64,000 nt of DNA from RGIG3009 sp045596745 (GCA_045596745.1 JAZODA010000065.1:7981-71980); one strand, 5' to 3'; positions 8,515-16,667 are shown, numbered from the stretch's first letter. Notes: a model not told the origin generated them from the letters alone. Numbers and translations: made by a program.

Positions 8515-9690
8515 GTGAAAAAAATCAAACTGGGCATTATCGGTCTTGGTAATATGGGCAGCGCCCATTGCAAAAACATTGAGGGCGGTCATTGCCCCGA
8601 TGTGGAACTGGTCGCTGTGGCAGACGTTAAGCCGGAGCGCTTGGAGTGGGCAAAGAACGAGTTGGCGGAGAGCGTGCTGCGGTTCGACAGTGCCGAAGCA
8701 CTCATCGAGAGCGGCGCGGTCGAAGCGATTCTCATCGCGGTACCGCACTATTTCCATCCGCCGATTGCAATCAACGCCTTTGAGCATGGTTTGCACGTGC
8801 TGACGGAAAAACCCGCCGGCGTGTATACCAAGCAGGTGCGCGAGATGAACGAAGCGGCCGACAAATCCGGTTGCAAGTTCGCCATTATGTGGAACTGGCG
8901 CGCCCATCCGTTGTTCATCAAGCTCAAGGAGCTGATGGACAGTGGCAAGTACGGTGAAATCCGCCGTGTCAACTGGCTGATTACGCTGTGGTACCGTTCG
9001 CAGGCGTATTACGATTCCGGCGACTGGCGTGCCTCGTGGGTCGGCGAAGGCGGTGGCGTGCTGATGAACCAGTGCCCCCACCAGCTTGACCTGTGGCAGT
9101 GGCTGTGCGGTATGCCGAAAACCGTTAACGCGAAGCTTCTGTACGGCAAGTGGCACGACATCGAAGTGGAAGACGATGCCACCATCGTGGTGGAGTACGA
9201 AAACGGTGCCACCGGTGTGTTTATCAGCAGCACGGGCGACGCTCACGGCAGCAACCGTCTGGAGATTCTGATGGACGGCGCGAAGATTGTGGCGGAAAAG
9301 GAAACCTTGACCATCACGGAGTTTGAAACGCCCATCGACGAGTTTACTTACAATGGCCCGAAATCCGGTGAGCTGAACTGCACGGTTTCGACCTACGAGT
9401 TTAAGGATCCCGACTTCCTGCACGCAATTGTTCTTAACGCCTTTGCGCGCTCGATTCTCTACGACGAGCCGATGTATGCGGACGGTCGCGAGGGTCTGCG
9501 CGAAATCACGCTTGCCAACGCCGCGTATCTGTCGGATTGGCTGGGCAAAACGGTGGAGCTGCCGCTGGATGAGGAATTGTATTTCAGCGAGCTGCAAAAG
9601 CGTGTGGAAACTTCTAAAATGCGCACTGCCACGCAGGCGGAGGACGATGGCAACACCGACCACCGCAGCCGCTGGCGTGTAAAATGGTAA
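8515..9690 (+). CDS. Gfo/Idh/MocA-family oxidoreductase
   Basis: A 391-residue NAD(P)-dependent sugar dehydrogenase. The N-terminal IIGLGNMGSAH is the Rossmann loop, LTEKPAGVY carries the conserved EKP motif, and the C-terminal two-thirds match the GFO/IDH alpha/beta domain. The start is the GTG at 8515, since AAGGGG lies 8 bases upstream, rather than the GTG three codons earlier. It follows the TIM-barrel gene by 18 bases, and such pairs commonly act on the same sugar, oxidising or isomerising it. Substrate not determinable. Confidence 0.85.
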   Translation: MKKIKLGIIGLGNMGSAHCKNIEGGHCPDVELVAVADVKPERLEWAKNELAESVLRFDSAEALIESGAVEAILIAVPHYFHPPIAINAFEHGLHVLTEKPAGVYTKQVREMNEAADKSGCKFAIMWNWRAHPLFIKLKELMDSGKYGEIRRVNWLITLWYRSQAYYDSGDWRASWVGEGGGVLMNQCPHQLDLWQWLCGMPKTVNAKLLYGKWHDIEVEDDATIVVEYENGATGVFISSTGDAHGSNRLEILMDGAKIVAEKETLTITEFETPIDEFTYNGPKSGELNCTVSTYEFKDPDFLHAIVLNAFARSILYDEPMYADGREGLREITLANAAYLSDWLGKTVELPLDEELYFSELQKRVETSKMRTATQAEDDGNTDHRSRWRVKW

Positions 9691-9706
9691 ATAAGGAGCG
9701 AGGACT

Positions 9707-10174
9707 GTGAAAAAGTTTATCCGCGAATTCAAGGACTTTATTGCCAAGGGCAACGTCATCGATATGGCGGTTGCTGTGGTTATCGGCGGCGCGTTCAAGG
9801 AGATCGTTAACGCGCTGGTCAACGACATCATTATGCCGCTTATCGGTCTGGCGACCGGTGGCGCGAGCATGGCAGACTGGAAGTACGTTATCAGCCCCGA
9901 GACGGTGCTGGCAGACGGTACGATCGTTCCGGAAAATGCGCTTATGTATGGCGACTTGATCCAGAAAATTGTGGATTTCCTCATCATTGCCCTGTGCATC
10001 TTCGTGGCGCTCAAGGTTGTGCTCGCACTGCAGAGCAAGACCCGCGAGCTGGCTCACAAGAAGCAGGAAGAGGAAGCTGCCGAGGCGGCTGCCGAAGCTC
10101 CTGCCGAAACCGAAATGGATGTTCTCAAAGACATCCGCGAGCTGCTGAAAGACAAGGAAAAGAAGAGCGAATAA
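9707..10174 (+). CDS. mscL: Large-conductance mechanosensitive channel
   Basis: A 155-residue MscL, which forms the pentameric emergency valve that opens at high membrane tension. FIAKGNVIDMAVAVVIGGAF is the pore-lining first helix with its N-terminal amphipathic segment, and a second helix (about 85-107) follows an extracellular loop. The charged C-terminal bundle carries a run of Glu and Ala. GTG start with GGAGCGAGGA upstream, 16 bases after the dehydrogenase gene. A terminator follows. Confidence 0.96.
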   Translation: MKKFIREFKDFIAKGNVIDMAVAVVIGGAFKEIVNALVNDIIMPLIGLATGGASMADWKYVISPETVLADGTIVPENALMYGDLIQKIVDFLIIALCIFVALKVVLALQSKTRELAHKKQEEEAAEAAAEAPAETEMDVLKDIRELLKDKEKKSE

Positions 10175-10188
10175 TCGCGAATCAAAAC

Positions 10189-10222
10189 TGCCGCGCATCC
10201 GTTTGGGTGCGCGGCTTTTTTG
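10189..10222 (+). terminator. Intrinsic terminator after mscL
   Basis: Stem GCCGCGCATCC, loop GTTT, GGGTGCGCGGC, followed by six T. It ends the uxaC-mscL transcript. Confidence 0.9.
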
Positions 10223-10246
10223 GGCATACTATCACGGGGTGATGTA

Positions 10247-10438
10247 ATGTCCGAAAAAGAAAAACAGACCGAGCTCGAAAAACAGATTGTTTACGGTCAG
10301 CCGGAAACGGTGCAGGAGCTGCTGCACAAATATGGCACGTACGAGATTCAGCCGACGCAGGATTCCGACAACGTGTTTCCGACAATCGGTACGGGCCTGC
10401 CGTCCGCAGAGGCGAAAAAACGGCGCGGTCGCGAATAA
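10247..10438 (+). CDS. Small hydrophilic protein of unknown function
   Basis: A 63-residue charged protein starting at the ATG at 10247 (GGGGTGATG upstream). It begins with an acidic and basic helix (SEKEKQTELEKQI) and ends in a basic tail (KKRRGRE). No family recognised. It lies between the mscL terminator and spoVAE on the same strand, and CATACTA at 10225-10231 resembles a forespore sigma -10 box but has no clear -35. A link to sporulation is only a suggestion. Confidence 0.55.
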   Translation: MSEKEKQTELEKQIVYGQPETVQELLHKYGTYEIQPTQDSDNVFPTIGTGLPSAEAKKRRGRE

Positions 10439-10489
10439 CCGCGCCGCGGTGGGACACCCTAACACCACAAAAGCAAAAGAGGTGTCCGT

Positions 10490-10855
10490 ATGGATTGGTG
10501 GATGGTGGTCAAGGCGTTTGCGGTGGGCGGCGGTATCTGCCTTGTTGGGCAGTTGCTGATTGATTTGACAAAGCTGACGCCGGCGCGCATTCTGGTAATG
10601 TATGTGACAGGCGGCGTGGCGTTGACAGCGCTCGGCGTGTATGATCCGCTGGTTCGTTTTGCGGGCGGTGGGGCAAGCCTGCCGCTGACAGGCTTTGGGT
10701 ATGCGCTGGCAAAGGGTGTTGAGCAGGCGGTCGATGAACAGGGCGTGCTTGGCATTCTCACCGGCGGGTTAACCGGCACGGCAGGCGGCATTGCGTTTGT
10801 CATTGTGGCGGCACTTCTGTGCGGACTACTTTCCAAATCCAAAGAAAAAACGTAA
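10490..10855 (+). CDS. spoVAE: Stage V sporulation protein AE
   Basis: A 121-residue membrane protein of the SpoVAE (SpoVAEb) family, part of the inner spore membrane channel that moves dipicolinic acid. The strings GGICLVGQLLIDLTKLTPAR and PLVRFAGGGASLPLTGFGYA are diagnostic. GAGGTG precedes the ATG. In Bacillus and most Clostridia it sits in a spoVAC-AD-AE operon; here no spoVAC or spoVAD is visible on either side. A terminator follows directly. Confidence 0.92.
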   Translation: MDWWMVVKAFAVGGGICLVGQLLIDLTKLTPARILVMYVTGGVALTALGVYDPLVRFAGGGASLPLTGFGYALAKGVEQAVDEQGVLGILTGGLTGTAGGIAFVIVAALLCGLLSKSKEKT

Positions 10856-10858
10856 GAA

Positions 10859-10890
10859 GCGCCTCGGGGAACTCCCGAGGCGTTTCTTTT
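10859..10890 (+). terminator. Intrinsic terminator after spoVAE
   Basis: Stem CGCCTCGGG, short GAACT loop, CCCGAGGCG, then TTTCTTTT. Confidence 0.88.
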
Positions 10891-10902
10891 GTCAAAAAGT
10901 CG

Positions 10903-10931
10903 TTGCGAACGGCAAAAGAATGTGATACACT
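10903..10931 (+). promoter_or_regulatory. Promoter of the aldose epimerase gene
   Basis: TTGCGA (10903-10908) and TACACT (10926-10931) with a 17-base spacer. Confidence 0.6.
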
Positions 10932-10965
10932 GGTGGTGAAAATACATACGCGAGGAGAATCCACT

Positions 10966-11817
10966 ATGGTTGTTTTGAAAAACGAGAAGATGACCGTTGC
11001 CATTCAGGAGCTGGGTGCCGAAATGCAGTCGGTGACCGCCGCGAACGGCGCGGAGTATTTGTGGCACGGCGACCCTGCGTGGTGGAGCGGTCGCGCACCG
11101 GTGCTGTTCCCGGTTTGCGGACGTCTGCCGGGCGGCAAGTATCGTCTGAACGGCAAGGAATATGAACTGGAGATTCACGGTTTTGCCCGCAAGATGGAGT
11201 TCGCGGTGGAGTCGGCTTCCGACACCGAGGCGGTGTTCTTCATCCGCGACACCGAGGAGACTCGCGCGATGTATCCGTTTGCGTTTGAGTTCCGCGTGAA
11301 GTATGCGCTGCAGGACGAGACGATTGCCATCACCTACACGATTAACAACACCGACGACAAAACGCTGTACGCTTCGGTGGGCTCGCACGAAGCATATGCC
11401 TGCCCCGAAGGCCTGTCGGCGTACGACGCCGCGTTCGAAAAGGAAGAGCCGATGAATTCCTACATCGTGGACGGCGGTGTGCAGCACGAAACCTTTGCGG
11501 TGGATGCTCCCGGCGGTGTGATTCAACTCAAAGACGAGTATTTCGTGCCGGACGCTCTGATTTTCCGCGACCTCGAGTCCAAGACGGTGGAGCTGCGCAA
11601 CCGCGAAACCGGCCGCGGCGTCCGCGTGTGGTATCCCGATGCGGAGTCGCTGCTCATCTGGACGAAGCCCGGCGCACCGTATGTGTGCATCGAGCCGTGG
11701 TGTGGCTTCCCGACGTGGTTTGACTTTAAGGGCGAGTTCCCGGAGAAGCTGGGTCTGCGCCACATCGAAGCGGGCGGCTCGTATGTTGCCACCCACACCA
11801 TCACGCTGCTTCCGTAA
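10966..11817 (+). CDS. Aldose 1-epimerase family protein
   Basis: A 283-residue galactose-mutarotase-fold protein of the Lacx/YeaD-like branch. PVLFPVCGRLPGGKY and YELEIHGFARKMEF near the N-terminus include the catalytic histidine region, and CIEPWCGFPTWFD near the C-terminus includes the conserved glutamate. Such enzymes speed anomer interconversion of free or phosphorylated hexoses. The ATG at 10966 follows GCGAGGAGAATCCACT. The frame is open further upstream, but that part overlaps spoVAE and its terminator. Single-gene unit. Confidence 0.85.
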   Translation: MVVLKNEKMTVAIQELGAEMQSVTAANGAEYLWHGDPAWWSGRAPVLFPVCGRLPGGKYRLNGKEYELEIHGFARKMEFAVESASDTEAVFFIRDTEETRAMYPFAFEFRVKYALQDETIAITYTINNTDDKTLYASVGSHEAYACPEGLSAYDAAFEKEEPMNSYIVDGGVQHETFAVDAPGGVIQLKDEYFVPDALIFRDLESKTVELRNRETGRGVRVWYPDAESLLIWTKPGAPYVCIEPWCGFPTWFDFKGEFPEKLGLRHIEAGGSYVATHTITLLP

Positions 11818-11824
11818 TTTGCTA

Positions 11825-11853
11825 TTGACAAACGCGATTCGGTGAAGTATACT
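11825..11853 (+). promoter_or_regulatory. Sigma-A promoter of metK
   Basis: TTGACA (11825-11830) and TATACT (11848-11853) with a 17-base spacer. Confidence 0.9.
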
Positions 11854-11883
11854 GAATGACGCTGTCTATGACAAGTGAATAGG

Positions 11884-11984
11884 TCCTTATCAAGAGTGGT
11901 GGAGGGAACAGGCCCTGTGAAGCCCGGCAACCTGCGAAGAGCAAGGTGCCAAATCCTGCGGTTTTGACCGGCAGATGAGGTGAT
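11884..11984 (+). promoter_or_regulatory. SAM-I riboswitch (S box) controlling metK
   Basis: The leader has the S-box cores in order: CTTATCAAGAGTGGTGGAGG, GGCCCTGTGAAGCCCGGCAA, AAGGTGCCAAATCCTGC and the closing CAGATGAGG. SAM binding favours the terminator that follows, so enough SAM represses SAM synthetase. Confidence 0.96.
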
Positions 11985-11987
11985 GTG

Positions 11988-12018
11988 ACGCCCCGGTTGC
12001 CGCCGGGGCGTTTTTTAT
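11988..12018 (+). terminator. SAM-I riboswitch terminator
   Basis: Stem ACGCCCCGG, TTGC, CCGGGGCGT then TTTTTT, between the aptamer and the metK ribosome site (AAAGGAGG). Confidence 0.9.
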
Positions 12019-12037
12019 CGAAAAAGGAGGAAGTTTT

Positions 12038-13225
12038 ATGGCAAGACATTTCTTTACATCCGAATCCGTGACCGAAGGTCATCCCGACAAAGTGTGCGAC
12101 CAGGTGTCGGATGCGGTGCTGGATGCAATTCTTTCGAAAGATCCCGAAGCGCACGTAGCGTGCGAGACGGTTACCACCACCGGTATGGTGATGGTGATGG
12201 GCGAGATTACCACTTCGGCTCAGGTGGATATTCCTGCGCTGGTGCGTGAGGTTGTTTGCGACATCGGTTACGAAGGCGCGGGTGCCGGCTTCGACGGTAA
12301 GACCTGCGCGGTGATGACGATGCTGGACAAGCAGTCTCCCGACATCGCGATGGGCGTTAACGCAGCACTGGAGTCCCGCGGCGACGAAAACTCCGATGTG
12401 TATGACCGCATCGGTGCCGGTGACCAGGGCCTGATGTTCGGCTACGCTTGCAGCGAGACCCCTGAACTGATGCCGCTGCCCATTTCGCTGGCGCATCGTC
12501 TGGCGGTAGAGTTGGCTCGCCTGCGCAAAGAGGGCGTGCTGACCTATCTGCGTCCCGACGGCAAAACGCAGGTGACGGTGGAATACGAGGGCAACACCCC
12601 GGTGCGCGTGGAGGCGGTTGTCGTCTCGACCCAGCACGACGAGGCGGTGACGCTGGAGACCATCCGCGCCGACATTACCGAAAAGCTGATTCGCCCCATT
12701 GTGCCGGCGGAATTGCTGGATGATAACACCAAGATTTTCGTTAACCCCACCGGACGCTTCGTTGTGGGCGGTCCGCAGGGCGACAGCGGTCTGACTGGTC
12801 GCAAGATTATCGTGGACACCTACGGCGGCTATGCTTGCCACGGTGGCGGTGCGTTCTCGGGCAAAGACCCGACGAAAGTCGACCGTTCGGCGAGCTATAT
12901 GGCGCGCTATGCGGCGAAGAACGTGGTGGCTGCCGGTCTGGCAGAGCGATGCGAAGTGCAGGTGGCGTATGCCATCGGCGTGGCACGCCCTGTTTCGGTG
13001 CGCGTGGATACGCACGGCACCGGCACGGTGTCGGATGAGGTGCTGGCGACCGCTGTGTCGAAAGTGTTCGATTTCCGTCCTGCCGCTATCATCGATGCGC
13101 TGAAGCTGCGTCGTCCGCAATACCGTGCGCTGGCGGCTTACGGTCACATCGGTCGTGAGGATCTCGATGTGATGTGGGAGAAGACCGACCGTACCGACGC
13201 GCTGCTGCAGGCGGTGCGCGGCTAA
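12038..13225 (+). CDS. metK: S-adenosylmethionine synthetase
   Basis: A 395-residue methionine adenosyltransferase that makes SAM from methionine and ATP in the cytoplasm. SVTEGHPDKVCDQVSDAVLD at the N-terminus, GAGDQGLMFGYA in the middle and GGGAFSGKDPTKVDRSASY near residue 275 are the three family signatures. Full length. AAAGGAGG lies 8 bases before the ATG. Regulated by the SAM-I riboswitch upstream; no methionine transport or synthesis genes are next to it. Confidence 0.97.
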   Translation: MARHFFTSESVTEGHPDKVCDQVSDAVLDAILSKDPEAHVACETVTTTGMVMVMGEITTSAQVDIPALVREVVCDIGYEGAGAGFDGKTCAVMTMLDKQSPDIAMGVNAALESRGDENSDVYDRIGAGDQGLMFGYACSETPELMPLPISLAHRLAVELARLRKEGVLTYLRPDGKTQVTVEYEGNTPVRVEAVVVSTQHDEAVTLETIRADITEKLIRPIVPAELLDDNTKIFVNPTGRFVVGGPQGDSGLTGRKIIVDTYGGYACHGGGAFSGKDPTKVDRSASYMARYAAKNVVAAGLAERCEVQVAYAIGVARPVSVRVDTHGTGTVSDEVLATAVSKVFDFRPAAIIDALKLRRPQYRALAAYGHIGREDLDVMWEKTDRTDALLQAVRG

Positions 13226-13236
13226 ACAGAAAAGCA

Positions 13237-13265
13237 TTGACAAGTGCTTTAAAAAATGGGATAAT
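13237..13265 (+). promoter_or_regulatory. Promoter of rsmD giving a nearly leaderless mRNA
   Basis: TTGACA (13237-13242) and GATAAT (13260-13265) with a 17-base spacer. Transcription should start around 13272-13274, at or within two bases of the rsmD ATG. Confidence 0.75.
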
Positions 13266-13273
13266 ATTTTTGT

Positions 13274-13810
13274 ATGAGAGTGATTACAGGAACGGCGAAA
13301 GGCTGTCGTCTGGAAACGCCTGCCGGGATGGATACCCGTCCGACGGTAGAGCGCGTTAAGGAAGGCGTCTTCTCTGCCATCAGCTTTGAAATTGAAGGAC
13401 GGCGCGTGCTGGACTTGTTTGCCGGTTCCGGTCAGATGGGTCTGGAAGCGCTCAGCCGCGGTGCGGCATCCTGCGTGTTTGTCGATTCCGACAGAGACGC
13501 CGCGCAGGTGGTGCGTCGCAATACGACGGCGACCAAGTTGGCGCCGCGTTGTACGGTGCTGTGCCGTGATGCGCTGGGCTTTTTGCAGCAGACCTCCGAG
13601 CGGTTTGACCTGGTATTTCTGGATCCGCCGTATGACGCGGAGTTGTTGCTGCCGTGTCTGGAAGCGTTGTCGGGTCGTGTGACCCCGGGCGGTGCGGTGC
13701 TTTGCGAAAGCGACCGCCAGACCGAGCTGCCGGACGAGGTTGGCGCGTTTTATCTGGATCGTTCCTACCGCTATGGTCGTGTGGTTGTACGGCTGTATCG
13801 CAGCAAGTGA
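13274..13810 (+). CDS. rsmD: 16S rRNA (guanine-966 N2)-methyltransferase
   Basis: A 178-residue Rossmann methyltransferase that modifies G966 of 16S rRNA. The start MRVITGTAKG fits the conserved RsmD N-terminus, so the ATG at 13274 is sound. VLDLFAGSGQMGLEALSRGA binds SAM, and LVFLDPPYD is the catalytic NPPY-type motif. No ribosome binding site is visible before the ATG, which sits where the promoter predicts transcription to begin. coaD follows 9 bases after the stop, an arrangement common in Firmicutes. Confidence 0.94.
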   Translation: MRVITGTAKGCRLETPAGMDTRPTVERVKEGVFSAISFEIEGRRVLDLFAGSGQMGLEALSRGAASCVFVDSDRDAAQVVRRNTTATKLAPRCTVLCRDALGFLQQTSERFDLVFLDPPYDAELLLPCLEALSGRVTPGGAVLCESDRQTELPDEVGAFYLDRSYRYGRVVVRLYRSK

Positions 13811-13819
13811 GGTTTTTGT

Positions 13820-14311
13820 ATGAAAGTGGCGATTTGTCCGGGTAGCTTTGACCCGATCACAAACGGACATTTGCAGATTATCTCCCGCGCGGCGGCGATG
13901 TTTGACCGCGTCATTGTCGTGACGATGGCAAACCACAACAAAACGCCGCTGTTCCCCGCCGCCGAGCGAGTGGAGCTGATTCGCCGTGCCACGGCAGCGC
14001 TTCCCAACGTGGAGGTCGACGCCTACGACGGACTGCTCGCACAGTACGCTCGGGACAAGCAGGCGATTGCCATTGTTAAGGGCCTGCGTGCTATGTCGGA
14101 TTTCGAATACGAATTCCAGATGGCACTTACCAACCGAAAACTCAACCCCGGCGTGGAAACGGTGTTTCTTACCACCAGCGCCGAGCATATGTATCTTTCC
14201 TCCAGTCTGGTAAAGCAGGTGGCGAGTCTCGGCGGAGACATCCGCGAGTTCGTACCGGCGTGCATTGTTAAGGATATCCTACAAAAATACGGAAGGAACG
14301 AAGAAGAATGA
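13820..14311 (+). CDS. coaD: Pantetheine-phosphate adenylyltransferase
   Basis: A 163-residue nucleotidyltransferase that adds AMP to 4'-phosphopantetheine, the penultimate step of coenzyme A synthesis. CPGSFDPITNGHL holds the T/HxGH ATP-binding motif, VKGLRAMSDFEYE is the substrate region, and YLSSSLVKQVA is the ISSTxVR-type signature. Typical length. It overlaps the next gene by four bases. Confidence 0.95.
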   Translation: MKVAICPGSFDPITNGHLQIISRAAAMFDRVIVVTMANHNKTPLFPAAERVELIRRATAALPNVEVDAYDGLLAQYARDKQAIAIVKGLRAMSDFEYEFQMALTNRKLNPGVETVFLTTSAEHMYLSSSLVKQVASLGGDIREFVPACIVKDILQKYGRNEEE

Positions 14312-14769
14312 CTATCGAAAACATACTGGATCAGATCGATGAAATGATCGACAAGGCGTGGGGTATGCCCCTGTCCGGCGGCAAGTGCCTCATTGAAGCG
14401 GATCGCCTGCGCGATATGCTGGACGACATCCGCGGCAATATGCCGAGTGAGATTCGTCAGGCGAAGTCTATCGTGTCCGACCGCGCTGACATCATTGCCG
14501 ATGCGAAGAAGGAAGCCGAGAACATCGTCCGCGTGGCCGAGGAACGCGCCCGCGCTCTGGTGATGCAGGAAGAGCTGGTCAAGCAGGCTCAGCAGAAAGC
14601 CAACGAGATTCTGCTGCAGACTCAGCAGAAGTGCCGCGAGATGCGCAAGGGTACGCAGGATTTTGCCGAAGAGCTGCTCAAGCGCACCGAAGAAGTGCTG
14701 GCGAAGCAGGTCGCGGAAGTACACCAGACTCGTCAGGTGCTGCGCAAGCCCGCCAAGAACGAAGAATAA
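14308..14769 (+). CDS. Coiled-coil protein, ATPase subunit B/H-like
   Basis: A 153-residue hydrophilic, almost wholly helical protein. From residue 50 to the end it is rich in Ala, Glu, Lys and Arg with heptad spacing (AKKEAENIVRVAEERARALV), like stalk subunits of rotary ATPases or DivIVA-type scaffolds. It has no membrane segment and no neighbouring ATPase gene, so an ATPase role is unlikely. Similar proteins commonly follow coaD in Clostridia. Start ATG overlaps the coaD stop (ATGA). Function unknown. Confidence 0.75.
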   Translation: MTIENILDQIDEMIDKAWGMPLSGGKCLIEADRLRDMLDDIRGNMPSEIRQAKSIVSDRADIIADAKKEAENIVRVAEERARALVMQEELVKQAQQKANEILLQTQQKCREMRKGTQDFAEELLKRTEEVLAKQVAEVHQTRQVLRKPAKNEE

Positions 14770-14777
14770 GGAACCAA

Positions 14778-14808
14778 AAAGGAGAAAACCGTCGGTTTTC
14801 TCCTTTGT
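14778..14808 (+). terminator. Intrinsic terminator of the rsmD-coaD operon
   Basis: Stem AAAGGAGAAAACC, loop GTC, GGTTTTCTCCTTT. Confidence 0.8.
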
Positions 14809-14851
14809 TGTGCAAAACACGAAAAAATTGGCAACTCGCAGGACAATCCTC

Positions 14852-14880
14852 TTGCGTTTCTGCAAAAAGCAGGATATAAT
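14852..14880 (+). promoter_or_regulatory. Promoter of the scaffold-GGGtGRT operon
   Basis: TTGCGT (14852-14857) and TATAAT (14875-14880) with a 17-base spacer, 33 bases before the ATG. Confidence 0.8.
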
Positions 14881-14913
14881 AAGTAGAGTAAAAAACCCGA
14901 AAGGAGTACGAAT

Positions 14914-15606
14914 ATGAACTATTCCCACGAAGTAGAACAAATGTGCATCGTGAAGAAGGGTCCGCACCACGGTCCCGCGCCCATCCCGGAGGAGGGTAAA
15001 TGGGTCAAGGCTACCGAAATCGCGGATATTTCCGGCCTGTCTCACGGTGTGGGCTGGTGCGCTCCTCAGCAGGGCACCTGCAAACTCACTCTGAACATCA
15101 AAGACGGTGTTGTCGAAGAGGCGCTGGTGGAAACCATCGGCTGCTCCGGTATGACTCACTCCGCTGCTATGGCTGCGGAAATTCTGCCCGGCAAGACCCT
15201 GCTTGAGTGCCTGAACACCGACCTGGTGTGCGATGCTATCAACGTGGCAATGCGCGAGATCTTCCTGCAGATTGTGTACGGCCGTACCCAGTCCGCCTTC
15301 TCCGAGGACGGTCTGTCCATCGGCGCCGGTCTGGAAGACCTGGGCAAGGGCCTGCGTTCGCAGGTTGGCACTATGTATTCCACCAAGGTCAAGGGCGTTC
15401 GCTATCTCGAGATGGCGGAAGGCTACGTGACCAAGCTCGCACTGGACGAGGATGGCGAGGTTATCGGCTATCAGTTCGTGCGTCTGGGCAAAATGCTGGA
15501 GGACATCCGTCACGGCATGCAGCCCAACGAAGCGTATGAGAAGAACATCGGTCAGTACGGTCGCTTTGATTCCGCGGCTAAGTACATCGACCCCCGTGAA
15601 GAATAA
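14914..15606 (+). CDS. NifU-like iron-sulfur cluster scaffold protein
   Basis: A 230-residue protein whose middle (about 50-105) resembles the IscU/NifU scaffold: LTLNIKDGVVEEALVETIGC is followed by SGMTHSAAMAAEILPGKTLL, matching the family strand, GC turn and helix. Cysteines in GWCAPQQGTC, IGCSG and LVCDAIN could hold a cluster. The C-terminal 100 residues are not part of classical IscU. It is 15 bases from the GGGtGRT gene; the two are paired in Clostridia. Cluster binding is inference from the family. Confidence 0.82.
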   Translation: MNYSHEVEQMCIVKKGPHHGPAPIPEEGKWVKATEIADISGLSHGVGWCAPQQGTCKLTLNIKDGVVEEALVETIGCSGMTHSAAMAAEILPGKTLLECLNTDLVCDAINVAMREIFLQIVYGRTQSAFSEDGLSIGAGLEDLGKGLRSQVGTMYSTKVKGVRYLEMAEGYVTKLALDEDGEVIGYQFVRLGKMLEDIRHGMQPNEAYEKNIGQYGRFDSAAKYIDPREE

Positions 15607-15621
15607 GAGGAGGCGGCACAA

Positions 15622-16626
15622 ATGGCGAACGATGTGAAATTTGAAGGCAAGGACAGACGCCTTGCAAAGATCGAGGAGTTCCTTGCGGCCAACGACCTCG
15701 GCTCTCTGGAAGAGTGCCGCGACCTGTGCGAAAGCAAGGGCGTGGATGTTGCCGCTATCGTTAAGGGCGTGCAGCCCATCGCGTTTGAAAACGCGGTGTG
15801 GGCTTACACCCTGGGTGTGGCGCTGGCTCTGAAGCGCGGCATCAAAGATGCTGCCGAAGCCTCTGCTGTTATCGGCGAAGGCCTGCAGGCTTTCTGTGTG
15901 CCCGGTTCGGTTGCCGAGCAGCGCAAGGTTGGCCTGGGTCACGGTAACCTGGGCAAGATGCTGCTCTCCGAGGAGACCGCTTGCTTCGCGTTCCTGGCCG
16001 GCCACGAATCCTTCGCGGCTGCGGAAGGCGCTATCGGTATTGCTCGTACGGCCAACAAGGCTCGTAAGCAGCCCCTGCGCGTGATCCTGAACGGTCTGGG
16101 CAAGGATGCGGCGTATATCATCAGCCGTATCAACGGCTTCACCTATGTGGAGACCGAATACGACTTCTTCACCGGCGAGCTGAAGATTGTCCGTGAGAAG
16201 GCGTTCTCCGATGGCGAGCGTGCGAAGGTGCGCTGCTACGGTGCAAACGACGTTAACGAGGGCGTTGCGATTATGCAGCACGAGGCTGTTGAGGTTTCCA
16301 TCACCGGTAACTCCACCAACCCGACTCGTTTCCAGCATCCGGTTGCCGGCACTTACAAGAAGTGGGCAATCGAAAACGGCAAGAAGTACTTCTCCGTTGC
16401 CTCCGGTGGCGGCACGGGTCGTACCCTGCATCCCGACAACGTGGCGGCCGGCCCTGCTTCCTACGGTCTGACCGATACCATGGGTCGTATGCATGGTGAT
16501 GCGCAGTTCGCAGGTTCTTCCTCCGTCCCGGCTCACGTCGAGATGATGGGCCTGATCGGCGCCGGTAACAACCCGATGGTCGGTATGACCGTGGCTTGCG
16601 CCGTTGCTGTCAGCGAAGCGCTGTAA
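15622..16626 (+). CDS. GGGtGRT protein (function unknown)
   Basis: A 334-residue protein carrying the motif that names its family, SVASGGGTGRTLHPDN, near residue 255-270. The C-terminus (GNNPMVGMTVACAVAVSEAL) is well conserved and small-residue-rich. Other features are a KRG-rich helix, a GLGHGNLGKMLLSEETACFA segment and several cysteines. No enzyme activity is known to me. GAGGAGG precedes the ATG. Its last 20 codons, terminator and following promoter are duplicated at 20886-21025. Confidence 0.88.
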   Translation: MANDVKFEGKDRRLAKIEEFLAANDLGSLEECRDLCESKGVDVAAIVKGVQPIAFENAVWAYTLGVALALKRGIKDAAEASAVIGEGLQAFCVPGSVAEQRKVGLGHGNLGKMLLSEETACFAFLAGHESFAAAEGAIGIARTANKARKQPLRVILNGLGKDAAYIISRINGFTYVETEYDFFTGELKIVREKAFSDGERAKVRCYGANDVNEGVAIMQHEAVEVSITGNSTNPTRFQHPVAGTYKKWAIENGKKYFSVASGGGTGRTLHPDNVAAGPASYGLTDTMGRMHGDAQFAGSSSVPAHVEMMGLIGAGNNPMVGMTVACAVAVSEAL

Positions 16627-16638
16627 GTTTAAGAAGAA

Positions 16639-16667
16639 AAGGGTCGCCCATCGGGCGGCCCTTTTTT
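16639..16667 (+). terminator. Intrinsic terminator after GGGtGRT gene (copy A)
   Basis: Stem GGGTCGCCC, loop ATC, GGGCGGCCC, then six T. The next promoter's TTGACG begins two bases after the T run. Confidence 0.9.

Noticed and set aside
10433..10461. Sigma-G promoter directly before spoVAE (GAATA ... CACCCTA)
   Set aside because: The -10 matches only in part; too weak to annotate without start mapping.
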